DNA of 64,000 bases, from positions 1,054,001 through 1,118,000 of the forward strand of contig NZ_JAQSLN010000003.1 of assembly GCF_028649655.1 (NCBI RefSeq), given 5' to 3'. The translations under genes were made by a program, and so were the position numbers. The notes under the pieces are model-generated. The model saw only the letters and a program-made list of their open reading frames with translations. It did not search any database and was not told where the DNA came from. Position 1 is the stretch's first letter. Every line of letters begins with the position of its first letter. The DNA is from Halobacteriovorax sp. GB3 (GTDB taxonomy: Bacteria > Bdellovibrionota > Bacteriovoracia > Bacteriovoracales > Bacteriovoracaceae). Of this stretch, positions 53,315 to 62,014 are shown in pieces.

Positions 53315-54118
53315 TTAATTTGCCTCTATCTTAATATAATAACCTTGATGTTTTCTCATATTGATAACACCGTTATCAAAAATCAGGTACTGCCCTTTGA
53401 TCCCCATAAGAGTCCCTTCAACAATAGGCTTTTTATCAAGTGACATCGAAGTTACTTTTTCTGGATATTCTAAAACAGGGTACTTAATTTCAGTTAGGTC
53501 ATCATCCAAATCGAGAGCATCAAACTCATCAAAGAGGTCGCCAAATTGCTCAAAGACTCTCTCTCTTTCTTCATAGAGATCAATCTCTGGCACTTCGTTT
53601 TTTAGCATCTTTCGCCAATTTGTTTTATCACTCATGATCGACTTAATTTCCGTTTCAATCAGACCTGAAATCTTTCTCGTAGAAACTTCAGCTATAGGAA
53701 GGGCATAACTCGCCCCTTGATCGATCCATCTTGTAGGCAATTGAGTGTGACGAGTGATCCCCACTTTCATTTGATCAGTTACAGAGAGATAAATATAGTG
53801 CGGAATAAGACAATTCTCTTCTCCCCACTTTGGCTCACGACAAGTCCCCTCCTCGTAATGACAAAGCTCGGGCTTTACAATACAGGAATCACAACGTGCA
53901 AGAGTAATAAACGATTTATATGAAAACCCTTGGCCATAGGACTTTTTAATTAACTCACCATTATAGATATCATTAATACGCCCCTCGAAAGTAATCTTCA
54001 CTTTTTTACCTATTAAAGGGTTCATCTCCAATAGCTCATCTCCAAGTGGTAGAGAGTATTGAACGACCTCTTCAAGAGAGCTCTTCATCTTTAAAATATT
54101 ACCTTCCATTTGAATCAT
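53315..54118 (-). CDS. DUF2797 protein
   Basis: The 267-residue protein contains C-D-S-C-I, a cysteine pair, then Y-L-S-V-T, V-G-I-T-R-H-T-Q-L-P-T-R-W and D-Q-G-A-S-Y-A-L. These are hallmarks of DUF2797 (a GIY-YIG-like pattern without an assigned function). A Cys/His cluster (C-H-Y-E-E-G-T-C) suggests metal binding. The gene is the last in an operon with nth and a carboxylesterase (3-bp gap), so a nucleic-acid link is possible but unproven. GGG before the ATG supports the start. Confidence 0.75.
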   Translation of the reverse strand: MIQMEGNILKMKSSLEEVVQYSLPLGDELLEMNPLIGKKVKITFEGRINDIYNGELIKKSYGQGFSYKSFITLARCDSCIVKPELCHYEEGTCREPKWGEENCLIPHYIYLSVTDQMKVGITRHTQLPTRWIDQGASYALPIAEVSTRKISGLIETEIKSIMSDKTNWRKMLKNEVPEIDLYEERERVFEQFGDLFDEFDALDLDDDLTEIKYPVLEYPEKVTSMSLDKKPIVEGTLMGIKGQYLIFDNGVINMRKHQGYYIKIEAN

Positions 54119-54121
54119 CTC

Positions 54122-54799
54122 TTACCCTTTTAAAAAGCTCTGAAGTTTATTTAAAATTGGCATTGGGATCTCATGCCCGCCTTGAAACTCATAGTACTCA
54201 TGAAATTGATCATTTTCTTTTAGAAAATCTCGAAGCCTTTGCGCTTCACTGACAGGAAGTACCGGATCAGCTGTTCCATGACTTTGAAAGATTGGTAATT
54301 TAATTCCCTTTGAAAGTAGATCTCTCCAATGAGTCTCATTAACAAAAGTACTTGAAAGTAAAAACAATTTAGAAACAAGACCTTCATTTGAAAAGGCAAC
54401 ATTAGAACTTATCATCGAGCCTTGTGAAAAACCTCCAAGTAAGATTTCATCAAACTCGTCCTCAATTGTTTGTAAAAAGTTCTTTACTTTATGAGTTGAA
54501 AGATCAAATCCCTCAGGGAGCTCTTTAAAAAAACTAGCAAAGTGCCCACTCATAATCGCCTGTTGCAAGCCAATCATATCAATAGGAAACCATGCTCTGC
54601 CCTGCATTCCATATCCCAAATCCACCGATAAAGGAGCATCTAAAAAGTACCAATGATACTCTTGATCTGGATCAATATAATTGCCAATAGGCGCTAAATC
54701 CTGGCAACTTGCTCCATAGCCATGAAGAACAACGATAGCCTTTTTTGACGAACCTTTTTCTACTAAACAATCAATATCTGCTATTCTTTTCATTTCCAT
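54122..54799 (-). CDS. Phospholipase/carboxylesterase-type alpha/beta hydrolase
   Basis: The 225-residue protein shows V-V-L-H-G-Y-G-A-S, L-G-G-F-S-Q-G-S-M (nucleophile serine), S-H-G-T-A-D-P-V-L-P (acid) and G-G-H-E-I (His), the pattern of acyl-protein thioesterase and phospholipase/carboxylesterase enzymes. They cleave short-chain esters or acyl groups. Cytoplasmic, no signal. It lies between nth (2-bp gap) and the DUF2797 gene (3-bp gap), a tight operon with no obvious shared substrate. Confidence 0.82.
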   Translation of the reverse strand: MEMKRIADIDCLVEKGSSKKAIVVLHGYGASCQDLAPIGNYIDPDQEYHWYFLDAPLSVDLGYGMQGRAWFPIDMIGLQQAIMSGHFASFFKELPEGFDLSTHKVKNFLQTIEDEFDEILLGGFSQGSMISSNVAFSNEGLVSKLFLLSSTFVNETHWRDLLSKGIKLPIFQSHGTADPVLPVSEAQRLRDFLKENDQFHEYYEFQGGHEIPMPILNKLQSFLKG

Positions 54800-54801
54800 A
54801 A

Positions 54802-55455
54802 TTAAGCCTTTTTATACTTTCTTGGTCGCTTTCTATCGGGAAAACAAGTTTGGCAAAGTTCACACTGAAGGCCATCACACTGACGAGCACTACAGAATTT
54901 TCTTCCAAAGAAAATAATTTGTAAGTGAAGTCGATTCCACGCTTCCTTTGGAAAAAGTCTTTTAAGATCTTTCTCGGTCTGCTCTACATTTTTTCCACTT
55001 GTTAATTGCCACTGCTGTGCCAGACGGTGAATATGTGTATCAACAGGAAAGGCCGGAACATCGAAGGCCTGGGCCATAACAACACCAGCTGTTTTATGAC
55101 CAACCCCAGGAAGCTCCTCTAAATGCTCAAAGCTTGCAGGGACTTCACCGTTGTGCTTATCAATAAGAATTTGAGAAAGATTCCAAATCGCTTTTGCCTT
55201 CCTAGGAGCAAGCCCACATGGCTTTACAATCGCCTCAATTTCTTCAATTGATAGCTTAACCATATCAAAAGGATTGTCAGCGTGTTTAAAGAGATTTGGC
55301 GTCACTTTATTCACTCTCTCATCTGTACATTGAGCTGAAAGCAAAACAGCAATGAGTAAAGTGAAAGCATTTGTGTGGTCTAGCGGAACTGGAGTCTCAG
55401 GAAATAAGTCATCCAGACGCTCGTGAATATAAGCAACTCTCTCTAGTTTTTTCAT
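54802..55455 (-). CDS. nth: Endonuclease III
   Basis: The 217-residue base-excision repair enzyme removes oxidised pyrimidines and nicks abasic sites. L-L-S-A-Q-C-T-D-E, L-P-G-V-G-H-K-T-A-G-V (helix-hairpin-helix with catalytic Lys) and F-P-V-D-T-H-I-H-R (catalytic Asp) are present. The C-terminal cluster cysteines have spacing C-x4-C-x4-C-x2-C-x2-C, different from the E. coli C-x6-C-x2-C-x5-C. AGGAG precedes the ATG. First gene of a three-gene operon. Confidence 0.95.
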   Translation of the reverse strand: MKKLERVAYIHERLDDLFPETPVPLDHTNAFTLLIAVLLSAQCTDERVNKVTPNLFKHADNPFDMVKLSIEEIEAIVKPCGLAPRKAKAIWNLSQILIDKHNGEVPASFEHLEELPGVGHKTAGVVMAQAFDVPAFPVDTHIHRLAQQWQLTSGKNVEQTEKDLKRLFPKEAWNRLHLQIIFFGRKFCSARQCDGLQCELCQTCFPDRKRPRKYKKA

Positions 55456-55537
55456 AGTTTTCTCCTAAGGGCTACATTTAACAAATTTTGAACCATTTGT
55501 AATTGACGCAAGTCAAAATCCTTCGTATGGTTGCCCT

Positions 55538-55798
55538 ATGAAAAGCTTGGCCCTGCTCCTCATTAAATTTTATCAATACTTTATCTCTCCTCTTCTTGGA
55601 CCGAGGTGCCGCTTCCATCCAACTTGCTCTAATTATGCCAAACAATGTTTCACTACCCTTCCTTGGTATTGGGCCTTATACTATTCGTTAACTCGAATAC
55701 TTAAGTGTCATCCATTTCACGAGGGCGGATATGATCCTATTCCAAAAAAACACAATAAAGATTGCTCTTGCACTCATTCCTCTAATTCTAAACAGTAA
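55538..55798 (+). CDS. yidD: Membrane protein insertion efficiency factor YidD
   Basis: Eighty-six residues with the family pattern F-Y-Q-Y-F-I-S-P-L-L-G-P-R-C-R-F-H-P-T-C-S-N-Y-A and a later R-I-L-K-C-H-P-F-H-E-G-G-Y-D-P. YidD helps YidC insert membrane proteins at the inner membrane. The last 68 bp are shared with the dacB start region, so the C-terminal S-N-S-K-Q tail lies over the dacB signal peptide code. It is not next to rnpA/yidC here, unlike many genomes. Confidence 0.93.
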   Translation: MKSLALLLIKFYQYFISPLLGPRCRFHPTCSNYAKQCFTTLPWYWALYYSLTRILKCHPFHEGGYDPIPKKHNKDCSCTHSSNSKQ

Positions 55799-57212
55799 TT
55801 CACTTGCTCAGGAACTAGAGGCCAGAGGCGGGACTCTTCTTCAAAAAGTTATTAAGGAAAAAGGACTTCAAAAGAATCAACTCGGCTACGCTCTTTACGA
55901 TATTAAAAATAAAAAATTCCTAGATACAGCACACTCTAAAACAGAATTTACACCCGCATCTCTTAATAAGATCCTCTCCATTTATTTTGCACTAAGGGTT
56001 TTAGGACCGAATAGTCGCTACCAAACAAGTCTTTCTTATGATGGTCAAATTCAAAAGGGCGTTTTAAAAGGCAACCTCTATCTAGAAGGTAGTGGCGATC
56101 CGATGCTCATTAGTGGAGATCTCATCAATTTTATGTATGCTTTAAGAGACAAGGGAATTACAAAAGTCGATGGTAACTTCTATTTCGTCTCCAATAGCTT
56201 CCCAGAAATACAGCGTCTCTCCGACTTTGGACTCGATGATCAAACTTACAACCCAGGGCTAGGAAGCTTGAATATTGACTTTAATCGCTTTCAAATCAGA
56301 AGGGTCAATTCAAAATATACAGCAAAAGCTGATTTTGAAATCATTCCGCCTGTCGACTCTCTACAAATAGTAAAAGACTACAAGACCTTTACACCAGGAA
56401 GAACATTTCGTTATGAAGGACTAAAAGAAGGCAAAGAGACCTGGTCAGTCACAACATTAAAAAACTATTCCTATCTTGAAGAAATCCCTATTCGTCACCC
56501 TAGTCTTTTTAGTGCCAATGTCTTTAAAACTGTTGCAAAATTTCACGGACTTGATTTGAAGGCCCCTCTCATAACAAATAAAAGTGGCCTAAAATCAATC
56601 TATACGCACAAAAGCCAAACACATCTGGAGCTTTCTAAATTAGCGATGGAATATTCTAATAATCTCATTACAGAGTCCTTGTTGATTAAAGCGGCTCAAT
56701 CTCTTAACAAGAAAGTCAATTCGATTGAGCAAGCTGCGATTGAGATGAAAAGCTGGTATGAGAAAAACTTGAAAGAACTCGACTGGAAACAAGTTCGCCT
56801 GGCCAATGGTTCTGGGCTTAGTGTTACGAATCAACTGACGCCAGAGTTTCTCTCGAAATTTATCGCCCATACAGCGAAGACAAAATTCTCTGATTCTTAC
56901 TTTCACTCCCTTCTCTCTCTATCTGGCCACAATGGATGGATTCGAAAGAGATTTAACAGCAAAGATACATCTTATCGCGTTTGGGCAAAAACAGGTTCTC
57001 TTGATTATGTTAATAATATTGCTGGTGTACTTACAACTAACACAGGTAAAAATCTAAGTTATACAATTTTCATCAATGATTTTAAAAAGAGAAAAATTCT
57101 TGAAAGTGAAAATAATGACTACGTTAATTCAATTCGCCTAGATTCAAAAAAATGGAACCACCAAACTGATGAAGTAATAGACGCCCTTATCGAGCAGTGG
57201 AGTCATTATTAA
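55731..57212 (+). CDS. dacB: D-alanyl-D-alanine carboxypeptidase/endopeptidase, PBP4 type
   Basis: The 493-residue serine penicillin-binding protein (S13 family) trims or cleaves peptidoglycan cross-links. Motifs: T-P-A-S-L-N-K (SxxK), Y-S-N-N-L-I-T-E (SxN) and W-A-K-T-G-S-L (KTG). A signal peptide (I-A-L-A-L-I-P-L-I-L, cleavage near S-L-A) sends it to the periplasm. GAGGGCGG lies before the ATG, although this start is within yidD. It shares a TTAA stop with the convergent priA gene. Cell-wall remodelling in its own wall or prey's is possible. Confidence 0.93.
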   Translation: MILFQKNTIKIALALIPLILNSNSLAQELEARGGTLLQKVIKEKGLQKNQLGYALYDIKNKKFLDTAHSKTEFTPASLNKILSIYFALRVLGPNSRYQTSLSYDGQIQKGVLKGNLYLEGSGDPMLISGDLINFMYALRDKGITKVDGNFYFVSNSFPEIQRLSDFGLDDQTYNPGLGSLNIDFNRFQIRRVNSKYTAKADFEIIPPVDSLQIVKDYKTFTPGRTFRYEGLKEGKETWSVTTLKNYSYLEEIPIRHPSLFSANVFKTVAKFHGLDLKAPLITNKSGLKSIYTHKSQTHLELSKLAMEYSNNLITESLLIKAAQSLNKKVNSIEQAAIEMKSWYEKNLKELDWKQVRLANGSGLSVTNQLTPEFLSKFIAHTAKTKFSDSYFHSLLSLSGHNGWIRKRFNSKDTSYRVWAKTGSLDYVNNIAGVLTTNTGKNLSYTIFINDFKKRKILESENNDYVNSIRLDSKKWNHQTDEVIDALIEQWSHY

Positions 57213-59212
57213 AGAGTGTGGTAGGGATCGACATCTATTTTATAAGATATGCCTGAAACACGGATATATTGCGACTCAAAGAAATTGAGAAGTCCGTGTA
57301 AATGATTAACATTCTTCCCTTTCAAAAGAATAGTCCAAGTATATTGGTTGGCCCTTTTTTCAATACTTGCTGGTGCAGGGCCTAAAACTTGAACGTCTAG
57401 TGAATTTTTTGAAATAAAATCTTCGAGTGCTCGTGCAACGGCCATTGAGTTTTGGACAACTTTTTCTCTAAATCTAGAAGAGAAGTGAATGACAGCGAGT
57501 TTTGAATAAGGAGGAAATTCGGCAAATTCTCTAATTTGCATTTCATCCTCATAAAAGCCATCAAAAGAATGTTCCTTAATTGTATGAAAGATTCCATTTT
57601 CAGGAACAAGTGTTTGAATGGCCACCTTAGCTTTTTTCGAATAGCGTCCGGCACGTCCAAGAATTTGTGTAATCGTTTGGTAAGTCTTTTCAATGGCCCT
57701 AAAGTCAGGGAAGTTCATCATGCTATCAACACCTAAAATAAGAACGAGGTTAACTTTTGAAAAGTTATGGCCTTTTGATAGCATTTGCGTTCCTACGAGA
57801 ATATCGATATCTCCAGAGTGAAAGCGGTCTAACTTATCTTTTAATTGATCGAGATTTTTAATTTCATCTCGATCAAATCGATCGATGCGACGATCAGAAA
57901 ATCGCGCTTCGAGAACTTCTTGTAACCTCTCAGTTCCATATCCCTTTTGAAGTAAGCTCATATTTCCACAATCAGGACACATCTCAGGCATAGGAATTTC
58001 ATATTCACTATGGGCCGAAGAAAGAACGTTTCTATTTTTAAAATATCTGAGGGCCACACCTGTATTAGGGTCTTCAAACTTATGGCCGCACGAGCGACAC
58101 TGAACATAATTTGCAAATCCAAGTCTATTGACGAAAACGAGAACTTGCTCACCACTATCGAGTGCTCCCTGAATGAGATCAATTGATTTTTGCTCAAAAG
58201 GCCATATATCAAGTTCTCCTTCAGTAATCTTTCTTCCTCCCCTTCTCGCATCGAGAAGTTCGATTTCAGGAAAGCTACCGGCGACTCTTTCTTTTAATGT
58301 AAAGTAGCGATCAGTTTGTTTGAAAGCATGATAATTTTCAACTGATGGTGTCGCCGATCCTAATATGACGGGACAATTGGCTATTTGAGCTTTCTTTATG
58401 GCCACATCACGCCCATTATAAGGACAACGATCACTTTGTTTAAAGGAGTTATCATGCTCTTCATCTACAACGACAAGACCTAAATCTTTCATCGGTAAAA
58501 ACACAGAACTACGTACACCCATAACAATCACGGGACCATCGGCCTCTTTGAGTTTTTTCCAAATCGTGAATTTTTCAGAGTTTGAAACACCGCTATGATA
58601 GGCAAGTACTGGGCAATCTACGAAGTTTAGAAAAGTTTCCGTAAACTGAGGAGTCAGGTTAATTTCAGGTAAGAGAAAGAGGACAGATTTTCCCTTAGAG
58701 AGCGTATCACGAATGAGATTCAGGTATATAAGCGTTTTACCACTTCCTGTTACTCCATGAATATAATAGCGATCAAAATGATCTCCACGTTTAGATATGG
58801 AATCATAGGCCGCTTGTTGGAGAGAGCTCATCTGATGTTCTAAGGCCCTTCCCTCTCCCCTTTGAAGTTCAATTTTCCTTGGTCTCTTTAAGATCTTTGG
58901 AAGGGATTCAAAAATGATCATTCCCAGATTGTAATGATAGTACTTGGCCATCCATCGATAGAGGGAAATTTCAGACACACTAAGAGAGAGGTCTCGATCA
59001 AAGAGCTCAACCACATCTTTTATTTTAAAGCCTTCAATTTCTTTTTGAACTTGCTCATGTGCTAGGTTTGCTTCGAGAACACAGCCTTGAGTTTCTCTTC
59101 TTCCAAGAGGTACTGAGACGAGATCTCCAGTTTGGAGTTCAAACTCTCCTTGTGAATATGTGAGAATCCCTTCTTTACCAGGGTACTTTACTGCGACACG
59201 AGCGTATAACAT
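57209..59212 (-). CDS. priA: Primosomal protein N' (replication restart helicase)
   Basis: The 667-residue 3'-5' helicase restarts stalled replication forks. Walker A is G-V-T-G-S-G-K-T, the DEAH-like box is D-E-E-H-D, and G-S-A-T-P-S and Q-I-L-G-R-A-G-R are helicase motifs. An N-terminal fork-binding domain (G-D-L-V-S-V-P-L-G) is present. Only four cysteines (C-R-S-C and C-P-D-C) remain in the zinc region, against eight in the E. coli protein. AAGGA precedes the ATG. Length is below the E. coli 732. Confidence 0.93.
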   Translation of the reverse strand: MLYARVAVKYPGKEGILTYSQGEFELQTGDLVSVPLGRRETQGCVLEANLAHEQVQKEIEGFKIKDVVELFDRDLSLSVSEISLYRWMAKYYHYNLGMIIFESLPKILKRPRKIELQRGEGRALEHQMSSLQQAAYDSISKRGDHFDRYYIHGVTGSGKTLIYLNLIRDTLSKGKSVLFLLPEINLTPQFTETFLNFVDCPVLAYHSGVSNSEKFTIWKKLKEADGPVIVMGVRSSVFLPMKDLGLVVVDEEHDNSFKQSDRCPYNGRDVAIKKAQIANCPVILGSATPSVENYHAFKQTDRYFTLKERVAGSFPEIELLDARRGGRKITEGELDIWPFEQKSIDLIQGALDSGEQVLVFVNRLGFANYVQCRSCGHKFEDPNTGVALRYFKNRNVLSSAHSEYEIPMPEMCPDCGNMSLLQKGYGTERLQEVLEARFSDRRIDRFDRDEIKNLDQLKDKLDRFHSGDIDILVGTQMLSKGHNFSKVNLVLILGVDSMMNFPDFRAIEKTYQTITQILGRAGRYSKKAKVAIQTLVPENGIFHTIKEHSFDGFYEDEMQIREFAEFPPYSKLAVIHFSSRFREKVVQNSMAVARALEDFISKNSLDVQVLGPAPASIEKRANQYTWTILLKGKNVNHLHGLLNFFESQYIRVSGISYKIDVDPYHTL

Positions 59213-59269
59213 AACTTCCTTAGGTTCAGTTCATTTTAACAGAAACAAACCCATGACACGGAGTGCATT

Positions 59270-59998
59270 TTAATCATCAATTTCAAAATCAAAGAAATTA
59301 TCACTCTTGTGGAAGTATGTTTTCAAGTCTTCTAAATTAATTTCATATTCAACTTCAAACATCTGGATGAAGCTCTCAAGAATATGAAGTGACTCCGATG
59401 AATCAGGCTTCATTTCTCCCTTTAAATCTTTAATACGCTCTAGTATTCCTTGATTGACGACACTCAATTGATCATACGATTTTTTTAAATCTTTAAGGCT
59501 CGCCACTTCTGAAGAGCCACATAAATAGCGATCCATAAGATAGAAGCCAACAGAGCGAATCAAGGTCTCCTCAGCATCAGAGAAAGGCAGATGAGTTTTG
59601 GCCATCGGTTTTAAAAAGTCAAAATGCTCACATTCACTTGTGGCCATAATAAGACCGACAAGGGATGCCAAGGCAACACTAAGTGGAGTCCTCTTGTGAT
59701 ACGTACGATTACGATCTCGCACCATGGCCTCAACTTCCTCAGTTGACTCGTGGCTTTTAAACAGAGTGAGAACGGGAAGAATATTTTCGAAGACAGGACA
59801 ATTCTTAAAATCCTCACTTGAGTAAGGGCAATTTTCACATTGGTGATTTTCTAATTTTGCTATTTCCTCATGTTCAATGGGTGCCGAGGTTTTAGAGATC
59901 AACTCACCTGAGTGTTTATTGAGTGAGACTTTTTTTTCAAAGGTCTCACCGTTTTTGAATTTCAGAAAATAGTCGTAATTAATAATAGGATCTGTCAT
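59270..59998 (-). CDS. Hypothetical cytoplasmic protein (DUF6901-like)
   Basis: The 242-residue protein opens D-Y-F-L-K-F-K-N-G-E-T-F, an edge-strand pattern, followed by H-Q-C-E-N-C-P-Y and C-P-V-F, so three cysteines probably bind a metal. The rest is helical (L-A-S-L-V-G-L-I-M, L-I-R-S-V-G-F-Y-L-M-D-R-Y). The opening and cysteine region recall DUF6901 proteins, but I am only moderately sure. No signal peptide or membrane segments are present. AGAGG lies next to the ATG. It is flanked by priA and a large lipoprotein gene, neither informative. Confidence 0.55.
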   Translation of the reverse strand: MTDPIINYDYFLKFKNGETFEKKVSLNKHSGELISKTSAPIEHEEIAKLENHQCENCPYSSEDFKNCPVFENILPVLTLFKSHESTEEVEAMVRDRNRTYHKRTPLSVALASLVGLIMATSECEHFDFLKPMAKTHLPFSDAEETLIRSVGFYLMDRYLCGSSEVASLKDLKKSYDQLSVVNQGILERIKDLKGEMKPDSSESLHILESFIQMFEVEYEINLEDLKTYFHKSDNFFDFEIDD

Positions 59999-60054
59999 AC
60001 CTCTATTATAAAAAAGCTCTAGAGTAAAAGACCTTAATTTAAATTTAATTCGAT

Positions 60055-61842
60055 CTAAAAGCAGATGTCGCTAACTTGCTGAATATTTTGTGATCCCGCA
60101 CCAGGATCTACCGTGAGTCCTCCATTAATTTCAGTGAGTTGACAATAGCGTCCAAAGATAAGGCCATTTGTCGCGCCAGCATCAAGATGAATCTTGAGCC
60201 CAAGAGTTCCAGATGTTGTGATATTTCTCACGACATAGTGAATATGCCCATTTTCTGTTCCAGATAATCCGCCTGCATCAATGGCGGTATTACTCGTTGA
60301 AGCACTTACTTCTTGTGCCTGTAAGTTCCTTGCAAAAAGTGAAATGAATCCACCTCCCTTATTTGTTCCATCCCCATTTCCAAGAGGAGCACACTTTGTA
60401 TTTGCTGGACACTGGGCCTTTGAATAAGTACTCGTCATACCATATTGATTTGCACTTAAATGAGCAGATGTTGTTCCCTCTTGAAGGGAGAGAATATTTC
60501 GAACTCTAAGCGCGAGTATCCCACCATGTTTATCTGCTTCACTAAAGGCCATCGGTTTAATTGAACTAGAATCATTTAAAGTAATGTTGTCATAATTTAA
60601 AACTTTAACAACTTGGATGCGGCAGCCCGTTCCAGGAGATGGCAGAGAACTTGTTCCAAACAAGCTCGTAAGAGATTTAAAAAAAGTAATAGAAGATGCA
60701 CTCTTGGATTTTACTCTAGCAAATTCATAGCGTCCCGAACCATACCCGCTCCCACAAGTTCCATCATCAACACTCACATGAATCATGACTTCATCATAGT
60801 TATTTATCTGGCTACCAAAAGAAGTTGTATAAGCAAAAGAGTTACTGGCAAGAACACCAGATACCGGAAGAGAATAACTTGAATCGAGAGTTAGGCTCGT
60901 TACCAAATTACCGAGAATTCCATTTCCATAAAGAGGTGCTTGAATAGAACTAGTTAACTCATTGTGCTCAAAAAAGACAGAAATATCAGATGTGTTGATA
61001 TAGTCAGAGGCGAGAAAATAGGACCTTTTATTAACTGTCGTACTATTGACTCTAAGCCCGTCTTTAAAAAAATAACCAACGCCGCTTCCTTGGCAATTAG
61101 GTTCAGAGAATGCTGTTAGAAATGGTTCAATAAAAGCATCACCATTAAAGCCGGTTGGAATTCTAAGGGCCGAGTTACTTTCAATGTCGATACAGCGAGA
61201 ACTTATTCCAGGAAGAGATTGATTAGAACTTCCCGTTCTCAGATTCCCACCATAAGAAATAATATAAGAACGCGTGAGTCCAAGATTTTGACCATTGTGA
61301 GCATAACCAGCACAATCACTTGAACTTAAACTTGTTGGACTAGAGAGGTCTAAACAAGAATAGAAATTTACCGTTTTAAAGCCAAGGCCTGCTGGAGAGA
61401 TGTCGCTAGAATTGCTAAATCGCTCATTTGTAGAGATGACTTCTGCACACTTACTTGTTGAGAGATTAATTGAAACGGTTTCATTATCCGAGAGAAGATT
61501 AACAAAGCCGGTATAAGCACATCTGGCCCTTCCTGTTAAGTTTCCCGTTTCACCACCTTCCCAACCCACTGCCGCAAATTCCCACGTCCCCTTTTCTAAT
61601 TCTAGAATATAATCAGTTCCATCGAGCTTAAGTCCTACCGCAATATCTTGAAAGTCATCGATTCGTCTTCCTAAAAGATAAATTCCTCCCTGCACATGAC
61701 TTGATGGCCCTGTCGTTTTAATTCCACTAACAAGCAAAGTCACGGAAGACCCTCCGCTCGACTTTCCACAAGAGCTACAAAGAGAGCTCAAGACCAATAT
61801 CAAGAGTAGCAAAGGCCATGAATAAAGGGACTTAATTGTCAT
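60055..61842 (-). CDS. Large lipoprotein, beta-rich, unknown function
   Basis: About 595 residues from the ATG at 61842 (AGAGG six bases before). The lipobox L-C-S-S-C-G marks acylation near residue 26. The mature protein is rich in Ser, Gly and Thr with spread-out cysteines (for example A-R-C-A-Y, S-S-D-C-A-G, G-T-G-C-R), probably forming disulfides. Beta-strand-like repeats suggest an extended surface fold. I do not recognise the family. It stands alone before the cysS terminator region. A surface-exposed or outer-membrane lipoprotein is the likely place. Confidence 0.65.
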   Translation of the reverse strand: MTIKSLYSWPLLLLILVLSSLCSSCGKSSGGSSVTLLVSGIKTTGPSSHVQGGIYLLGRRIDDFQDIAVGLKLDGTDYILELEKGTWEFAAVGWEGGETGNLTGRARCAYTGFVNLLSDNETVSINLSTSKCAEVISTNERFSNSSDISPAGLGFKTVNFYSCLDLSSPTSLSSSDCAGYAHNGQNLGLTRSYIISYGGNLRTGSSNQSLPGISSRCIDIESNSALRIPTGFNGDAFIEPFLTAFSEPNCQGSGVGYFFKDGLRVNSTTVNKRSYFLASDYINTSDISVFFEHNELTSSIQAPLYGNGILGNLVTSLTLDSSYSLPVSGVLASNSFAYTTSFGSQINNYDEVMIHVSVDDGTCGSGYGSGRYEFARVKSKSASSITFFKSLTSLFGTSSLPSPGTGCRIQVVKVLNYDNITLNDSSSIKPMAFSEADKHGGILALRVRNILSLQEGTTSAHLSANQYGMTSTYSKAQCPANTKCAPLGNGDGTNKGGGFISLFARNLQAQEVSASTSNTAIDAGGLSGTENGHIHYVVRNITTSGTLGLKIHLDAGATNGLIFGRYCQLTEINGGLTVDPGAGSQNIQQVSDICF

Positions 61843-61984
61843 AAAAACCTCTTCATTCATTTTATCTCTCATTTGAATGAGTGGTTTTTTTAGAGTTTTA
61901 AATGCTTAATAGTTAAGGTCTATTTAAGAACAATCACATTTATGAAGAATGACCTTCTTTTCAAAAGTGGCCGAGATACTTGTC

Positions 61985-62014
61985 AAAAACAAAAAAGGGA
62001 GCTTTCGCTCCCTT
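61985..62014 (-). terminator. Intrinsic terminator of cysS
   Basis: Stem AAGGGAGC/GCTCCCTT (61995-62002 with 62007-62014, 4-nt loop) with a T-rich stretch on the minus strand, starting at the cysS stop codon. Confidence 0.9.
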
